A DNA stretch of 24,474 bases from Candidatus Peribacteria bacterium (GCA_031288635.1 JAITQZ010000007.1:1-24474), one strand, 5' to 3'. Shown: positions 1-9,329, numbered from the stretch's first letter. The notes: generated by a model from the letters alone, not told the origin. A program made the numbers and translations.

Positions 1-87
1 ATAGAAAAACTTCAAAATCCTAGAGAAGAAGTAGTGCCAGAGGATGTAGTATTATCTATCCTGATGAAAGAGAGGAATAGAAAATAA
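1..87 (+). CDS. C-terminal end of an unidentified protein (cut by window start)
   Basis: Frame 1 is open from the first base to a TAA at 85-87, giving 28 residues that end in LMKERNRK. The tail is charged and hydrophilic, with acidic (PREEVVPEDVV) and basic stretches. Nothing in it identifies a family. The real start lies outside the window. The 100 bases after it hold only the promoter of the next gene, so the two are probably transcribed separately. The call rests on an open frame of modest length and plausible composition. Confidence 0.4.
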   Translation: MEKLQNPREEVVPEDVVLSILMKERNRK

Positions 88-134
88 GCCATAAGAGAGG
101 AAACAGATAAAAATGTAAACTTCAGCATTTCTTC

Positions 135-162
135 TTGCATTACATTGACATATTTATATACT
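135..162 (+). promoter_or_regulatory. Promoter of the kinase/nucleotidylyltransferase gene
   Basis: A -35 box TTGCAT (135-140) and a -10 box TATACT (157-162) are separated by exactly 16 bp, the spacing of most housekeeping promoters in this window. The leader to the ATG at 190 is T-rich (ATTTATCTTTTAG) and has no Shine-Dalgarno. Confidence 0.6.
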
Positions 163-189
163 AATAGATATTTATCTTTTAGTAGTGCT

Positions 190-1719
190 ATGAAACCACT
201 CTTTATCTACGATAGGGATAACCTCAATCAAGTCTTGAAATGACCTCACTTTACCGACTTACTCAAACAACACGGCTACCAGAAAAAATCCGATTTTTTA
301 GCCGAACTTCAGAAAAAAGCTCTCCATTCTGTGCTGATTACGGGATTGCCCGGGTCAGGGAAAACGAGTTTTGCGATGAAACAATTTGGGGCAAATGCAC
401 TAACAGAAAAAGACTTGCCACAGCTGTTCCACGTAGACGAGTACGAAATGCTCTTTACCAAATGTGAACCAGATACGCAAATCGCTGCATCCGTAGCCAA
501 AATTATCCATCTTCAAGTGGCTCCTGAGAGGCTTTTGAAACAAAGAGCCCTGAGAAATCAGCAAATTAAAGAGGGAATAGATGAAACCGGATTTGGAAGA
601 GTGCCTGGGACTACCGATTTCCTCACGACAGATGATGACAAAATTATCTCGCAATTAAAGACAGATTTTGCAGAGAAATCTCAAGTGTTTCGCTATATTT
701 CTCCAAACCCAGAAAATTTCGAAGAAATGGAAGAGCTGAGTATTGCTCGCGATTTTGATGAAAGTTGGCTATACAAGAAAGAGGGGATTTGCTTCGGCAT
801 AGGAAAAATTGTCATTCCTCATCGTGGACACCAAGCGTACTGTGATACCATTCAAAACATAGGAAAAAAACACTGACTCAGACCAGCACTTTTCATCGCT
901 CCCAGTCCAGTAGACAGCTATGATATTGGGATGAGTCAACGAGAAAAAGAACAATGTATGAGGACCCTCTATCCTCCCCATCAGCTGGCTATCTTTCATT
1001 GAGGATATCAACCTTTTCTCCAATTTGATAAGAGAGATTTTGTAAAGGTATTGCCAGAATTGAGCGTTGCAGTTTTAGCAAAAGACAGATTACCTGCTGA
1101 TTTCCAAGGTTCTTACGCCGAACTCTGTGCACAATATCCTGAGTTTATGCAGACCACAGGAAAAAGAGAGACTAATTCAGTCGTGAAAAATCTGCATAGC
1201 CATCGTATCAACCATTTTATCGCAGGAGATACCCTTTGTACTGATGATGGGGTAGAAATGAGTGCTACCAGAGTAAGGAAAGCTTTAGTAGAAAAAAATA
1301 CTGCTCAACTCCAACAGCTTTTAGACCCGAAACTCTATCAGGTCTTGGTTACTACAGAAAACTTAGAACGTATGGAAAGGCGTTATCGCCTCGCTCAGGA
1401 AAGAAAAGAAAAGCTGATGTCCAATACCGACCAGCAGCTTTCTCTCAAGACGACCTTAGCACAGCAAAAAACTCTTAATCCACTTACCGGAACACCTCTC
1501 CCAATCGAAAAGGGAAAACAAAAACAGGTAAATAAGGTTTTTCTCAAAAAGAAAGAATACTCTGATGCTGATAAAGCGGTGATTGAAACCTATCTGACAG
1601 AAATTGAAGCTCAGTATCAGCAAAACTTGCAAGCCCTAACTCAAGAGAAAAAGCAGCTCGAAAATACCTACAAAGAACGTATTCGTTCAAAGGAAAACAG
1701 ATTACAATTCTCTACTTAA
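190..1719 (+). CDS. P-loop kinase / HxGH nucleotidylyltransferase fusion protein
   Basis: The gene encodes 509 residues. UGA is read as Gly at codons 18, 229 and 271 (241, 874 and 1000); with UGA as stop it would fall into pieces. The N-terminal part has a Walker A motif GLPGSGKT (residues 52-59), as in small P-loop kinases and zeta-toxin-like ATPases. The middle carries PHRGH (210-214), matching the HxGH motif of class I nucleotidylyltransferases, and SATRVR (358-363), matching their C-terminal S-x-T-x-x-R motif. The last 120 residues are Lys/Glu/Gln-rich and probably coiled coil. NadR-type NMN adenylyltransferase/ribosylnicotinamide kinase has the same two activities in the reverse order, so a cofactor-salvage role is possible but inferred. 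ATG 190 is chosen because a promoter and leader precede it. The stop overlaps the stop of lysS on the other strand by 4 bp. Confidence 0.75.
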
Positions 1720-3350
1720 GCAGCATTTTCTCCTTCCTCTGTATCTCTGTTATTTCTTGGCTTCATCAACGGAAACAGTACCACATCACGCAAATTATCT
1801 TGTTCAGTCAAAATTGCCAAAATTCTCTCCAATCCCATTCCAAACCCAGATTGCGGAGGCATTCCATATTCCATCGCTTCTACAAACGCTTCATCGCCCG
1901 CCGTAGCCTCCTCATCTCAGCTTGCTGCTTGCTGGTCAAAATTAGCCTGCTGCAACAAGGGGTCTACGAGCTCAGAATAAGCTTTACAGATTTCCCGACC
2001 ATTCACGATACATTGAAACTGTTCCACAATATTCACATCTTTATCAGACACTCTCGCCAGCGGTTGCATAATCACCGGATAATTATAGATGAAAGCTGGT
2101 CAAAGGATTTTGGGTCTCAGTACCTTCTTGAAAAGATAGTCAATCAAGGTAGTCGTCCCCATTTCATCCATCCCTTCAAAAGCAATCCCTTTCGCCTTAA
2201 TGTCTTCGCGAAGTCTCTCAGCATCAGCTTCTGTATATTTCGTAATATCGAGTCCAGAAGCCTCATTAATTCCTTTCGTATAGTCAATCCTTTCTCGCGG
2301 AGTTGTGAAATCCACCTCTTTTTCTACGCCCTCTCTATCTTTCACTTTCAGTTTTTTCTGTAAATGGAGCTTTTCAAAGAGATAATCATACATCTTTTCC
2401 ATAAATCTCATATTGTCTTCATAGTTCCAGTACACAGCATAATGTTCCACCTGTGTAAACTCCTGCAGATGAGAAGGGTCGCTTCCCTCATTCCTGAAAT
2501 CCTGCCCAATTTCAAAGACCTTTTCAAATCTTCCGACCGTCGCTTTCTTCAAAGATGTTTCAAATGCAATACGCAAATACACCTCTACATCAAAGTCATT
2601 ATGATGAGTGATAAATGGTCTAGCTGCCGCTCCACTCGCTGCATTATCCAGAATTGGGGTTTGAATTTCGATAAATCCCTCCTTCGTATAAAACTCTCTT
2701 AACGTCTGATAAAACTTTGACTTAAAAAGAAATCTCTTGTAGGTTTCCGGGTTCATCGTCATATCCAGATAACGTTTGCGATAGAGCTCTTCAGGGTCAG
2801 AAAGTCCGTGATATTTTTCTGGCAGCCCACGAAGAGATTTAGACAGAAAAGAAAATTCTGATACAAAAATCGTAAGTTCCCCTTTATGTGTACGAAAAAC
2901 TTCTCCTTTCACCCCGATAAAATCTCCGATATCAACCAGTTTTTCCAGGAATTTATAGGCAGAAAGTGTGGTGGCTTCTTCATCCAGTCTCCCTTCCGCT
3001 TCTGGCATCCCTTCAAGAGGTAGTGTAACTTGTGGTTGTCCCCTCACTACTATTGCACAATTATCTCTGTGAAACATCAGCTGAATTTGCTCTGTACTAT
3101 CCAAAAGACGAGCAAACGCCAGTTTCCCGTGACTGCGGTAAAGCATCATCCTTCCAGCGGTGCTAACTTGTACTTCAGGATGAGGAATAATTGTTTCAAT
3201 ATCACGTAGGTCAGCGTGTTCATACTGTTTGGTAATGTCAGCAATGAGGTGGGTTTTATCATAGCTTTGAGCAAACGGAACAATCCCTAGCTGTTTCATT
3301 CTGGTGATTTTTTGGATGCGAACATCTCTTTCGGATTGAGGTTGGTGCAT
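1716..3350 (-). CDS. lysS: Lysyl-tRNA synthetase, class II
   Basis: LysRS charges tRNA-Lys in the cytosol. The 544 residues carry an N-terminal OB-fold anticodon-binding domain, then the class II core. Motif 2 is FRNEGSDPSH, and motif 3 is MPPQSGFGMGLERI near the C-terminus. UGA encodes Gly at codon 417 (2100-2102, before PAFIYNYPV) and codon 478 (1917-1919); both are needed to reach motif 3, so a standard reading loses the catalytic end. A CGG at 1995-1997 lies in NG-x-EICKAYSEL and is read as Trp here. The ATG at 3350 is preferred over an in-frame TTG nine bases upstream. The protein is longer than the usual 490-510 residues and ends with an acidic tail. It lies 83 bp downstream of rplI; I see no convincing promoter of its own. 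Confidence 0.97.
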
Positions 3351-3433
3351 TGAGTACAAAAAAAAGATAAATCAGCCTTTTTGTATTTTTTCCGCTGAAC
3401 GTTTCAAGTCTTTTCTTGCTGGAGAAAAGGAAA

Positions 3434-4090
3434 CTATTTGTATTTCTCCTTTAATTTTGCAATCTTTTCAGCTTTCTCAGCTGCTTTTTTTTCTTCGTGT
3501 TCAGCTTTGAGCTCTTCTTTGGTTTTCTTTACTTCGGTAGCTTCGCTCTCCTCTGGGCTTTCTGCTGTACCGTTTTCTCCGGCTTTCTCTGCTGCTTTTG
3601 CATCTTTAGCACTGAGTTCTCCTTTGATTTTTACGGTGATTTCTCTTTTGAGGTCGTTGTAGGCAAACACTACATTGAAAGTTCCTGCAGTAGTCAGCTT
3701 TTTCTTGAGTTTGAAGAAATGAGGCTCTACGTCAATACCGTAAATTTCCTTGATTTTGTCAGCGATGTCGTTTTCATCTACTTTTGCATAGAGTGTGTGG
3801 TCTTTGTTTGCTCTTCTAGTAATTTCAATTCCTTCATCAGCAGAGATTTTAGCAAAAAGTTCTTCCAAATTAGTCGCTTTCTTGGCTCTGGTAGCGGTAG
3901 CAGCTTCCATTTTCTGTTTGTAGTTATTTTTCGCTGCTGCATCAGCAAAGACAGCGATACCTTTCGGCAAGAGGACATTCCTTGCAAAGATAGGTCTTAC
4001 TCTGACGATTTCATATTTTTCTCCAAGGTATTTGTCGTTTTGGAGGAGAATGACTTCGATAGTTCTGTTTTTGGTGGTTCTTTTTGCCAT
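3434..4090 (-). CDS. rplI: Ribosomal protein bL9 with long charged C-terminal tail
   Basis: bL9 binds 23S rRNA through its N-terminal domain. The motif ARNVLLPKGIAVFA (about residues 36-49) matches the family signature YARNFLIPKGLA. The C-terminal domain follows (HFFKLKKKLTTAG to ITVKIKGEL). The protein has 218 residues against about 150 in most bacteria; the excess is a Lys/Glu/Ala-rich tail from about residue 158. No UGA, CGA or CGG codon occurs in it. It has its own promoter at 4124-4151. Several CPR lineages lack bL9, so its presence is taxonomically informative. Confidence 0.95.
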   Translation of the reverse strand: MAKRTTKNRTIEVILLQNDKYLGEKYEIVRVRPIFARNVLLPKGIAVFADAAAKNNYKQKMEAATATRAKKATNLEELFAKISADEGIEITRRANKDHTLYAKVDENDIADKIKEIYGIDVEPHFFKLKKKLTTAGTFNVVFAYNDLKREITVKIKGELSAKDAKAAEKAGENGTAESPEESEATEVKKTKEELKAEHEEKKAAEKAEKIAKLKEKYK

Positions 4091-4123
4091 TGATAGGATA
4101 AGTAAAAAAATAAATCTGTTTTG

Positions 4124-4151
4124 TATATAGGGATTTGCTGGCGAATTGCAA
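4124..4151 (-). promoter_or_regulatory. rplI promoter
   Basis: On the minus strand TTGCAA (4146-4151), 16 bp, TATATA (4124-4129). The leader that follows reads CAGATTTATTTTTTTAC, the shared T-rich type. Confidence 0.65.
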
Positions 4152-4239
4152 GAGGAGTTTTATTTTTAGTTTATAGGTGTTTCCTTATGTTTTGTTAAAA
4201 AATGACACAATATATTATTTTACTTATTTGTCGATACAT

Positions 4240-4266
4240 AAAAAAATGCTGCCAGATATGGCAGCA
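4240..4266 (-). terminator. Intrinsic terminator of the 4.3-4.6 kb unit
   Basis: On the minus strand a 7-bp stem TGCTGCC/GGCAGCA (arms 4260-4266 and 4247-4253, six-base loop) is followed by a run of seven T (complement of A 4240-4246). It lies 22 bp after the structured RNA element and about 90 bp before the rplI promoter, so it would end transcripts started at 4577. Confidence 0.8.
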
Positions 4267-4288
4267 CCTTTAAATGTTGAATAATGAA

Positions 4289-4383
4289 CCCCGACCACGA
4301 GGGTTGTGGTATCACACCTTGGCTCACACAAGAACCTAGCTATGATACCGCGATGTTAATCGCCCCAACCACAAGGGTCGGGG
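4289..4383 (-). ncRNA. Candidate structured RNA element (multi-stem)
   Basis: About 95 nt contain nested complementary arms. The outer stem is CCCCGACC (complement of 4376-4383) with GGTCGGGG (4289-4296), 8 bp. An inner stem pairs GGTATCA with TGATACC (4308-4314 and 4343-4349), 7 bp. A small hairpin GCGAT-4nt-ATCGC lies at 4350-4363. The 5' arm can instead form a local 8-bp hairpin, CCCCGACC-CTTGT-GGTTGGGG, exclusive with the outer stem, so the element could switch. It begins 12 nt after the 51-codon ORF and ends just before the terminator. I recognise no known class: no tmRNA, SRP, RNase P or tRNA signature. It may be a 3' UTR element, a separate small RNA or a leader acting towards rplI. 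Confidence 0.5.
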
Positions 4384-4394
4384 AAATCTTTTGA

Positions 4395-4550
4395 TTATGG
4401 GCGACCATCGGTGGACGAGAGATAAATCCACCCTTCATGGTTTATTCCATCGTCAAATCGACTTTCTTCTTTCAAGGTCTCTTCATTTTTCCCTTGCTTT
4501 GGGGCTTCATTAGTCTCCTTTTTTTCTAAATTATCCATTTTTTTATCCAT
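4395..4550 (-). CDS. Small acidic hydrophilic protein, 51 aa
   Basis: The ORF runs from ATG at 4550 to TAA, starting MDKKMDNLEKKET and ending GWIYLSSTDGRP. It is highly charged with no membrane segment. Support comes from context: a near-consensus promoter 27 bp upstream, a T/A-rich leader (AAATAAAAATAAAAA) and a strong terminator downstream. A second in-frame ATG lies four codons in. No family is recognised. It could be a short regulatory peptide or part of a mainly non-coding transcript with the RNA element at 4289-4383. Confidence 0.55.
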   Translation of the reverse strand: MDKKMDNLEKKETNEAPKQGKNEETLKEESRFDDGINHEGWIYLSSTDGRP

Positions 4551-4576
4551 TTTTTATTTTTATTTGGTGAAACTTC

Positions 4577-4605
4577 ACTATAAGGATATATATATCTAAA
4601 GTCAA
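4577..4605 (-). promoter_or_regulatory. Promoter with AT-palindrome spacer
   Basis: On the minus strand TTGACT (4600-4605), 17-bp spacer TTAGATATATATATCCT, TATAGT (4577-4582). The spacer is nearly identical to those at 12156 and 24107. A small inverted repeat, GTGAA-2nt-TTCAC (4567-4578), overlaps the edge of the -10 and the likely start site, an operator-like position. Confidence 0.8.
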
Positions 4606-4634
4606 GTAAAAATGGTCTCAAAGGGGCATTTTTT

Positions 4635-4662
4635 TTGTTTTTCGCGAAAGTTTAAGTATACT
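4635..4662 (+). promoter_or_regulatory. Promoter of the HEPN-like/CBS gene
   Basis: TTGTTT (4635-4640), 16 bp, TATACT (4657-4662). The leader contains CAGTTTTATTAATCTTTCC, the shared pyrimidine-rich type, ahead of the ATG at 4704. Confidence 0.6.
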
Positions 4663-4703
4663 TGAAAAGAAATGCAGTCAGTTTTATTAATCTTTCCCCC
4701 CTT

Positions 4704-5468
4704 ATGCCTACCGAATCCGCAAAAACTCCCGAACAACAACTTGAACAAAATCGCGTAATGACATATCTTTCCCTTTTCAACGAGATTGATAAGTATCTTG
4801 ATAAAGTCTTGGGGACAGAAAAATTTTTACCTTACAATGATAAAATTAAGCAAATCATCGCAGGACAATATCCGATTTCGTGGTTTGTAAAACTGTTTCA
4901 AAATGACCTCAAATATTTTGGTGAACTGAGAAATCATATCTCCCACGGACTGAAAGTGGATGAATATTTGTATGCTATCCCAACTCAAAAAGCGATTGAT
5001 AAACTTTCAGATTTCGTGGATAAAATCGTAGAACCACCGCTATGTATCGAATATTTCCGTAAAAATGTGGCCTGTGTGCAGTTTTCTGATGCCTTTTCTA
5101 CCTTGTTGCAGCTGATGAAAACAGAACAATACCAAGTCGTGCCTGTTTATGAGGGAAAACGCTTTTTAGGAGTGGTGAGAGAAAGCTGAATTTTCCAATG
5201 GCTATCTCAGCAGATGTTGGACGAGCAGTTTTTGGATTTAGCAAAAATCCGTATAGAACATTTGCCGATTTCCGTCTCGCATAATGATTTTGTGTTTGTT
5301 TCTGCAGGGATAAATATTTACGAAGCAGACGAGATTTTCACGATGAAAAAGAAAAAAGGAAAAGGTTTGGGGGCGATGTTCATTACCGAAAAAGGTACTG
5401 CCCAAGAGAAAATCATTGGAATGATTGCAGGAGATGAAGTAGCGTTGATAGATGATTTCGTGATTTAG
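4704..5468 (+). CDS. HEPN-like domain fused to a CBS-domain pair
   Basis: The protein has 254 residues, with UGA read as Gly at codon 162 (5187-5189). Residues 18-110 look all-helical and contain LRNHISHG (75-82), fitting the R-N-x3-H motif of HEPN RNase domains. From about 125 there are two CBS-like repeats: LLQLMKTEQYQVVPVYEGKR followed by FLGVV, and later KGLGAMFITEKG with IIGMIAGD. CBS pairs bind adenine nucleotides and often gate an attached effector. A nucleotide-sensing RNase is therefore a reasonable inference, but only the motif supports nuclease activity. ATG 4704 follows its own promoter; an upstream in-frame TTG at 4662 overlaps the -10 and is rejected. No antitoxin-like partner is adjacent. 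Confidence 0.65.
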
Positions 5469-5533
5469 GGTTGCTTTCGAAATACATTTATCTATGATTT
5501 GGCAGACATATCTTATTTCGTTTTTTCCTATCA

Positions 5534-5680
5534 ATGCTTACCATTCACAATGTTTCTAAATCCTTCAAAATCAGAAAAAAAACTGATTCTAAGTTGAGAG
5601 ATTTTTTTCACCCAAAATTCTCAGATTTCAAAGCACTCAATTCCCTTTCCTTTTCCGTAAAACAAGGAGAAAAGGTGGCT
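5534..5680 (+). pseudogene. 5' remnant of an ABC transporter ATPase gene
   Basis: About 49 codons read MLTIHNVSKSFKIRKK, then FKALNSLSFSVKQGEKVA. This is the typical N-terminus of an ABC-2 type ATPase just before Walker A. The next residues should be a GPNGAGKST-like loop. Instead the frame runs into the 3' end of ychF on the opposite strand (ychF stop at 5681-5683) and ends at 5743 after unrelated residues. Walker A, signature and Walker B are absent, so it cannot be an active ATPase. It looks like a deletion or rearrangement junction. An assembly join is the alternative. Confidence 0.8.
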
Positions 5681-6787
5681 TTACACATTAAACTTGAAAA
5701 TCATCACATCTCCGTCTTGGACAACATAGTTTTTCCCTTCTAAACGGAGCAGTCCTTTCTCTCTGGCTTTTGCTCGACTTCACGAAGCAGTCAATGCGTC
5801 ATAGCTTACGACTTCAGCTTTAATGAATCCTCTCTCAAAATCTGAATGAATGGCACCAGCAGCTTGTGGGGCTGTGGAATCCACGGGAATTGTCCACGCT
5901 TTTGTCTCTTTTTCTCCTGTCGTGAAGTAATACATCAACCCCAGTGTCTGGAATGCCAGAGCAATCAGCGTATCCAGAGTAGGGATTTTTGTATGTTCAA
6001 TTGCCAACATCTCTGCTAAAAATTCAACTTTTTCTGTGGTGGTCATCTCCATCATCTCTTCTTCAATTTTAACACACACGACCGCTACGGGAGCCTGCAA
6101 TTTTGCTTCAAATTCCGCTTTCAAGGTCTCTGCATTCGCAAGGTCGTCTTGAGCCACATTTAGTGCATAGATAAACGGTTTGAGGGTGAGAAAATTATAG
6201 GATTTGATGAGTTTCAAATCTTCAGGAGAAAGCTGTTCTCTGATGGTGTGAACGAGCTTCCCTTCCAACAGCGTTTTTTGGAGCTGTTCAAGGATTTCCA
6301 CGAGCTTTTTATCATCTTTAGTTCCATTCCCGCTTTTTGCTTTCTTTTGCAGGTGAGGAAGAGCTCTTTCTAAATGTTCCAAATCTGCGAAAATTAGCTC
6401 CATATTGATAATTTCCACATCACGTAATGGGTCTACCGCTCCTTCAACGTGCACGACGTCAGCATCCTGAAAATGCCTTAGCACTTGCACAATCGCATCT
6501 GTTTCACGGATATTGGCCAGAAATTTATTTCCCAGACCCTCCCCTTTACTTGCTCCTTTTACGAGTCCTGCGATGTCAACGAATTCAGTTGTCGCATAGA
6601 CGGTCTTTTGTGAATTTGACATCTTTGAGAGCACTGCTACACGTTCGTCTTTGACCTCTACCACCCCAACATTGGGGTCAATCGTACAAAACGGAAAATT
6701 TTCTGCTGGTGCAGCGTAGGATTTCGTGAGAGCATTGAAAAGAGTAGATTTTCAGACATTAGGCAGTCAAACAATTCCGATTTTCAT
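5681..6787 (-). CDS. ychF: Redox-regulated ATPase YchF (Obg family)
   Basis: YchF is a ribosome-associated P-loop NTPase that prefers ATP. The start MKIGIVGLPNVGKST carries the P-loop. Its first glycine (codon 7, 6767-6769) and GK glycine (codon 12, 6752-6754) are both UGA, among the clearest recoding evidence here. Switch II is [19 protein letters not shown]. The C-terminal TGS domain ends [16 protein letters not shown] third UGA (5780-5782) is followed by Ser and a CGA at 5774-5776, where relatives usually have GSW or another hydrophobic residue. Length 368, as in the family. It lies 37 bp downstream of lemA and probably shares its transcript. Confidence 0.98.
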
Positions 6788-6824
6788 TGCAAGAGACAAA
6801 AAGGTAAAAAAGCAGAAACATTTT

Positions 6825-7418
6825 CTAGTTCGTAAAATCTACTACGGGAGCTTTTTCAGCACCTTCATTTGCTTCAAACAAATTCGCTTTCTCAAAGCCA
6901 AACATCTTAGCAATCAAATTCGTCGGGAAACTCCTGATGGTGGTATTATATTTTTGAGCAGTAGTATTGTAGTTCATTCTTTCGGTGGTAATTCTGTTCT
7001 CCGTTCCTTCTAGCTGTACTCTCAGGTCAGAAAACGCCTGATTAGCCTTTAGATTAGGGTAATTTTCGCTTGCTACAAGGAGTCTTCCCAATGCTTGAGA
7101 GATTCCGCCTTGTTGTGCTTGGAATTCTGCCATTGCTTGAGAGTCTTTTACGTCTACTGTCATCTTTGTCGCAGAGGCTCTGGCTTCTGTTACTTGCGTT
7201 AAAGTTTCCTGTTCAAAAGCTGCTTCTCCTTTCACTGTCGCGACAAGGTTGGGGAGTAAATCCATTCTCCTTTGATATACATTTTCCACTTGCGACCAGG
7301 CAGTTTGCACCCCTTCATCGAGCTGGACAAGCGTGTTGTACTTCCCAGACAAGCTAAATCCGAAAATGAGCAGAAAGAGTACGATAACCGCGAGAATAAT
7401 TCGTCAGATTTTTGTCAT
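6825..7418 (-). CDS. lemA: LemA family protein (first copy)
   Basis: 197 residues. The N-terminal helix MTKIGRIILAVIVLFLLIFGF is one membrane segment (codon 5 is UGA, 7404-7406), so the product is membrane-anchored with a helical domain outside. The family core is present: NVYQRRMDLLPNLVATVKG, EARASA, and LTQVTEARAS followed by LRVQLEGTENRI and YNTTIRSFPTNLIA. LemA function is poorly defined. Starting at the ATG at 7418 keeps the membrane anchor that would be lost if UGA were a stop. A promoter lies at 7492-7519 and ychF follows. Confidence 0.93.
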
Positions 7419-7491
7419 TGATGAGTAAGGTAAAGAGATAAAAAGTTGAATACAAGAATAAAAACTGTCTTGTCTCCAAGGTTTCAATTGT

Positions 7492-7519
7492 AAGATACGA
7501 TTTTCTCGTGGAATAGCAA
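7492..7519 (-). promoter_or_regulatory. lemA-ychF promoter
   Basis: On the minus strand TTGCTA (7514-7519), 16 bp, TATCTT (7492-7497). The leader includes ACAGTTTTTATTCTTG, the shared type. Confidence 0.6.
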
Positions 7520-7535
7520 GAGATAGTAAGATTTC

Positions 7536-9329
7536 TTAACTTCCCTTCCCAGCATTTTTCCTCGCCGCCTCCGTAAGATACTTTTTCCTAATACGAATAT
7601 TTTTCGGCGTGATTTCCACAAGTTCATCGTGTCCAATATAGCCCAAAGCATCCTCTAGACTCAGCTTTCTGATAGGATTGAGTCTCATCGCTTCATCATT
7701 TCCGCTATTTCTCACATTATTTTGTTGCTTATTGATAGTCAGGTTTACTGCCATATCATTTGTCCCTTTCAAATATTCCCCAACTACCATTCCTTCATAA
7801 ATCATTTGAGCAGGTTCCACAAAAATCGGACCTCTTTCTTGCAGTTTGAAAATCCCGTAATTCATCGCTTGTCCGGTAGCAGAACTAATCATTGATCAGA
7901 CTTCCCTTTTTTTGATTTCTCACTTCCGTCCCTCATAATGAGAAAAGGAAGAATACATAATCCCTTCACCTTTTGTCATCAAAATAAATTCCCCTCTAAA
8001 TCCAAGCAAGCCTCTTGTTGGAATTTCAAATTCAAGTGTTGTTAATCCATTCATAGAATTCATCGTTTTCATCATCCCTTTACGATTACTAATGACTTCA
8101 ATAATTGCTCCAGAAAGCAGGTCATCAACACTGATGACTAAATGTTCAATCGGCTCCTGTTTCTTCCCGTTCACTTCTCTGAAAATCACCTGCGGAGCTC
8201 CGACTTGTAGTTCTCGTCCTTCTCTTCTGATGCTTTCAATCAAAACGCCCAAATGTAGTTCACCTCTTCCACTCACGATAAATTTTCCGCCAGAAAAATC
8301 GATTTTCAAGCCAACATTCGTTTCCAGTTCTTTATGTAACCTTTCTTCCAAATTTCTGGTAGTCATATATTTCCCTTCCTTCCCAGCAAAAGGCGAATCA
8401 TTCACCAAAAATTCCATACTCAGGGTCGGCTCATCAATCGAAATACTTGGCAAAGGTTCTCCCGTTCCCACCATTACCGTCTCTCCTACAAAAATATTGG
8501 GAATCCCTGCAATCGTGATAATATCCCCACATTGAGCTTCCGCCTGTTCAATTCTCTGAATTCCTAACGTATTGAAAATCCTGTTAATCTTCTCCGTTCT
8601 CGGCTTTCCTTCATTATTGTACACGTTCACTGTTGTACCGACTTTTACACTTCCTTCATACACTCTTCAAATTCCCAGTCTTCCCAGAAAATTATCATAT
8701 CACAAATTCACAATCTGCATTTTGAAAGGCTTTTCTGGTACATTCGGAGCTTCTGGCACATACTGCATAATCGCATCAAACAGCGGAGTCATATTTTTCT
8801 GTTCATCGTTAAGACTGTTCATCGCGAACCCCTGTTTAGCACTCGCATAAATAATCGGAAAATCTGCCTGCTCATCATTCGCTCCCAGAGTAATAAAAAG
8901 GTCAAAAAGCTGGTCAATTACCCGTTCCGGTCTGGCTGTCGGTTTATCGATTTTGTTAATCACGACAATCGGTTTCAGTCAGAGTTCTAGCGACTTCTTC
9001 AAGACAAATTTCGTTTGAGGCATTGGTCATTCGTAAGCGTCAACGATGAGTAATACGCTGTCCACCATTCTTAAGACTCTTTCTACCTCACTCCCAAAAT
9101 CGGCGTGTCCGGGAGTATCCACAATGTTAATTCTTTGCCCTTGTCGCTGGATGGCAGTATTTTTAGCATAAATGGTAATGCCTCTCTCCCTTTCTTGGTC
9201 GTTATTGTCCATAATGAGTTCCTCTCCTTCCAGAGCTTTCAGCGTTCCAGACTGTTGTAAAAGCTGGTCTACGAGGGTGGTCTTCCCATGGTCTACGTGG
9301 GCGATGATAGCGATATTTCTGATGGTCAT
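7536..9329 (-). CDS. typA: Translational GTPase TypA/BipA
   Basis: The protein has 597 residues, the usual family length. G1 is AHVDHGKTT (10-18), G3 is DTPGHADF, G4 is NKID. Six UGA codons sit at Gly positions (9027, 8979, 8700, 8667, 7920, 7896). For example VDAYE-G-PMPQT and [15 protein letters not shown] match the family exactly. CGA/CGG codons fall at aromatic positions: ARPE-x-VID (CGG, 8922-8924; Trp in E. coli BipA), REG-x-ELQVG (CGA, 8214-8216), AIQ-x-QGQ (CGA, 9144-9146) and YEG-x-KGEI (CGG, 7926-7928). TypA acts on the ribosome in stress or cold adaptation and 50S assembly. ATG 9329 precedes [16 protein letters not shown]; promoter at 9392. Confidence 0.98.

Noticed and set aside
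1800..2702. Plus-strand ORFs inside lysS
   Set aside because: Antisense to an intact synthetase, with compositions typical of shadow frames.
3497..4093. Long plus-strand ORF antisense to rplI
   Set aside because: Phe/Ser/Cys-rich shadow of a Lys/Glu-rich gene on the other strand; no family features.
4289..4383. tmRNA, SRP RNA, RNase P or tRNA
   Set aside because: No T-loop, tRNA-like end, SRP GGAA tetraloop domain or RNase P core motif is present.
7536..9329. Series of separate short genes or a broken typA pseudogene
   Set aside because: All pieces are in one frame and are separated only by TGA at family glycines; the same pattern occurs in lysS, pheS, ychF and copA.
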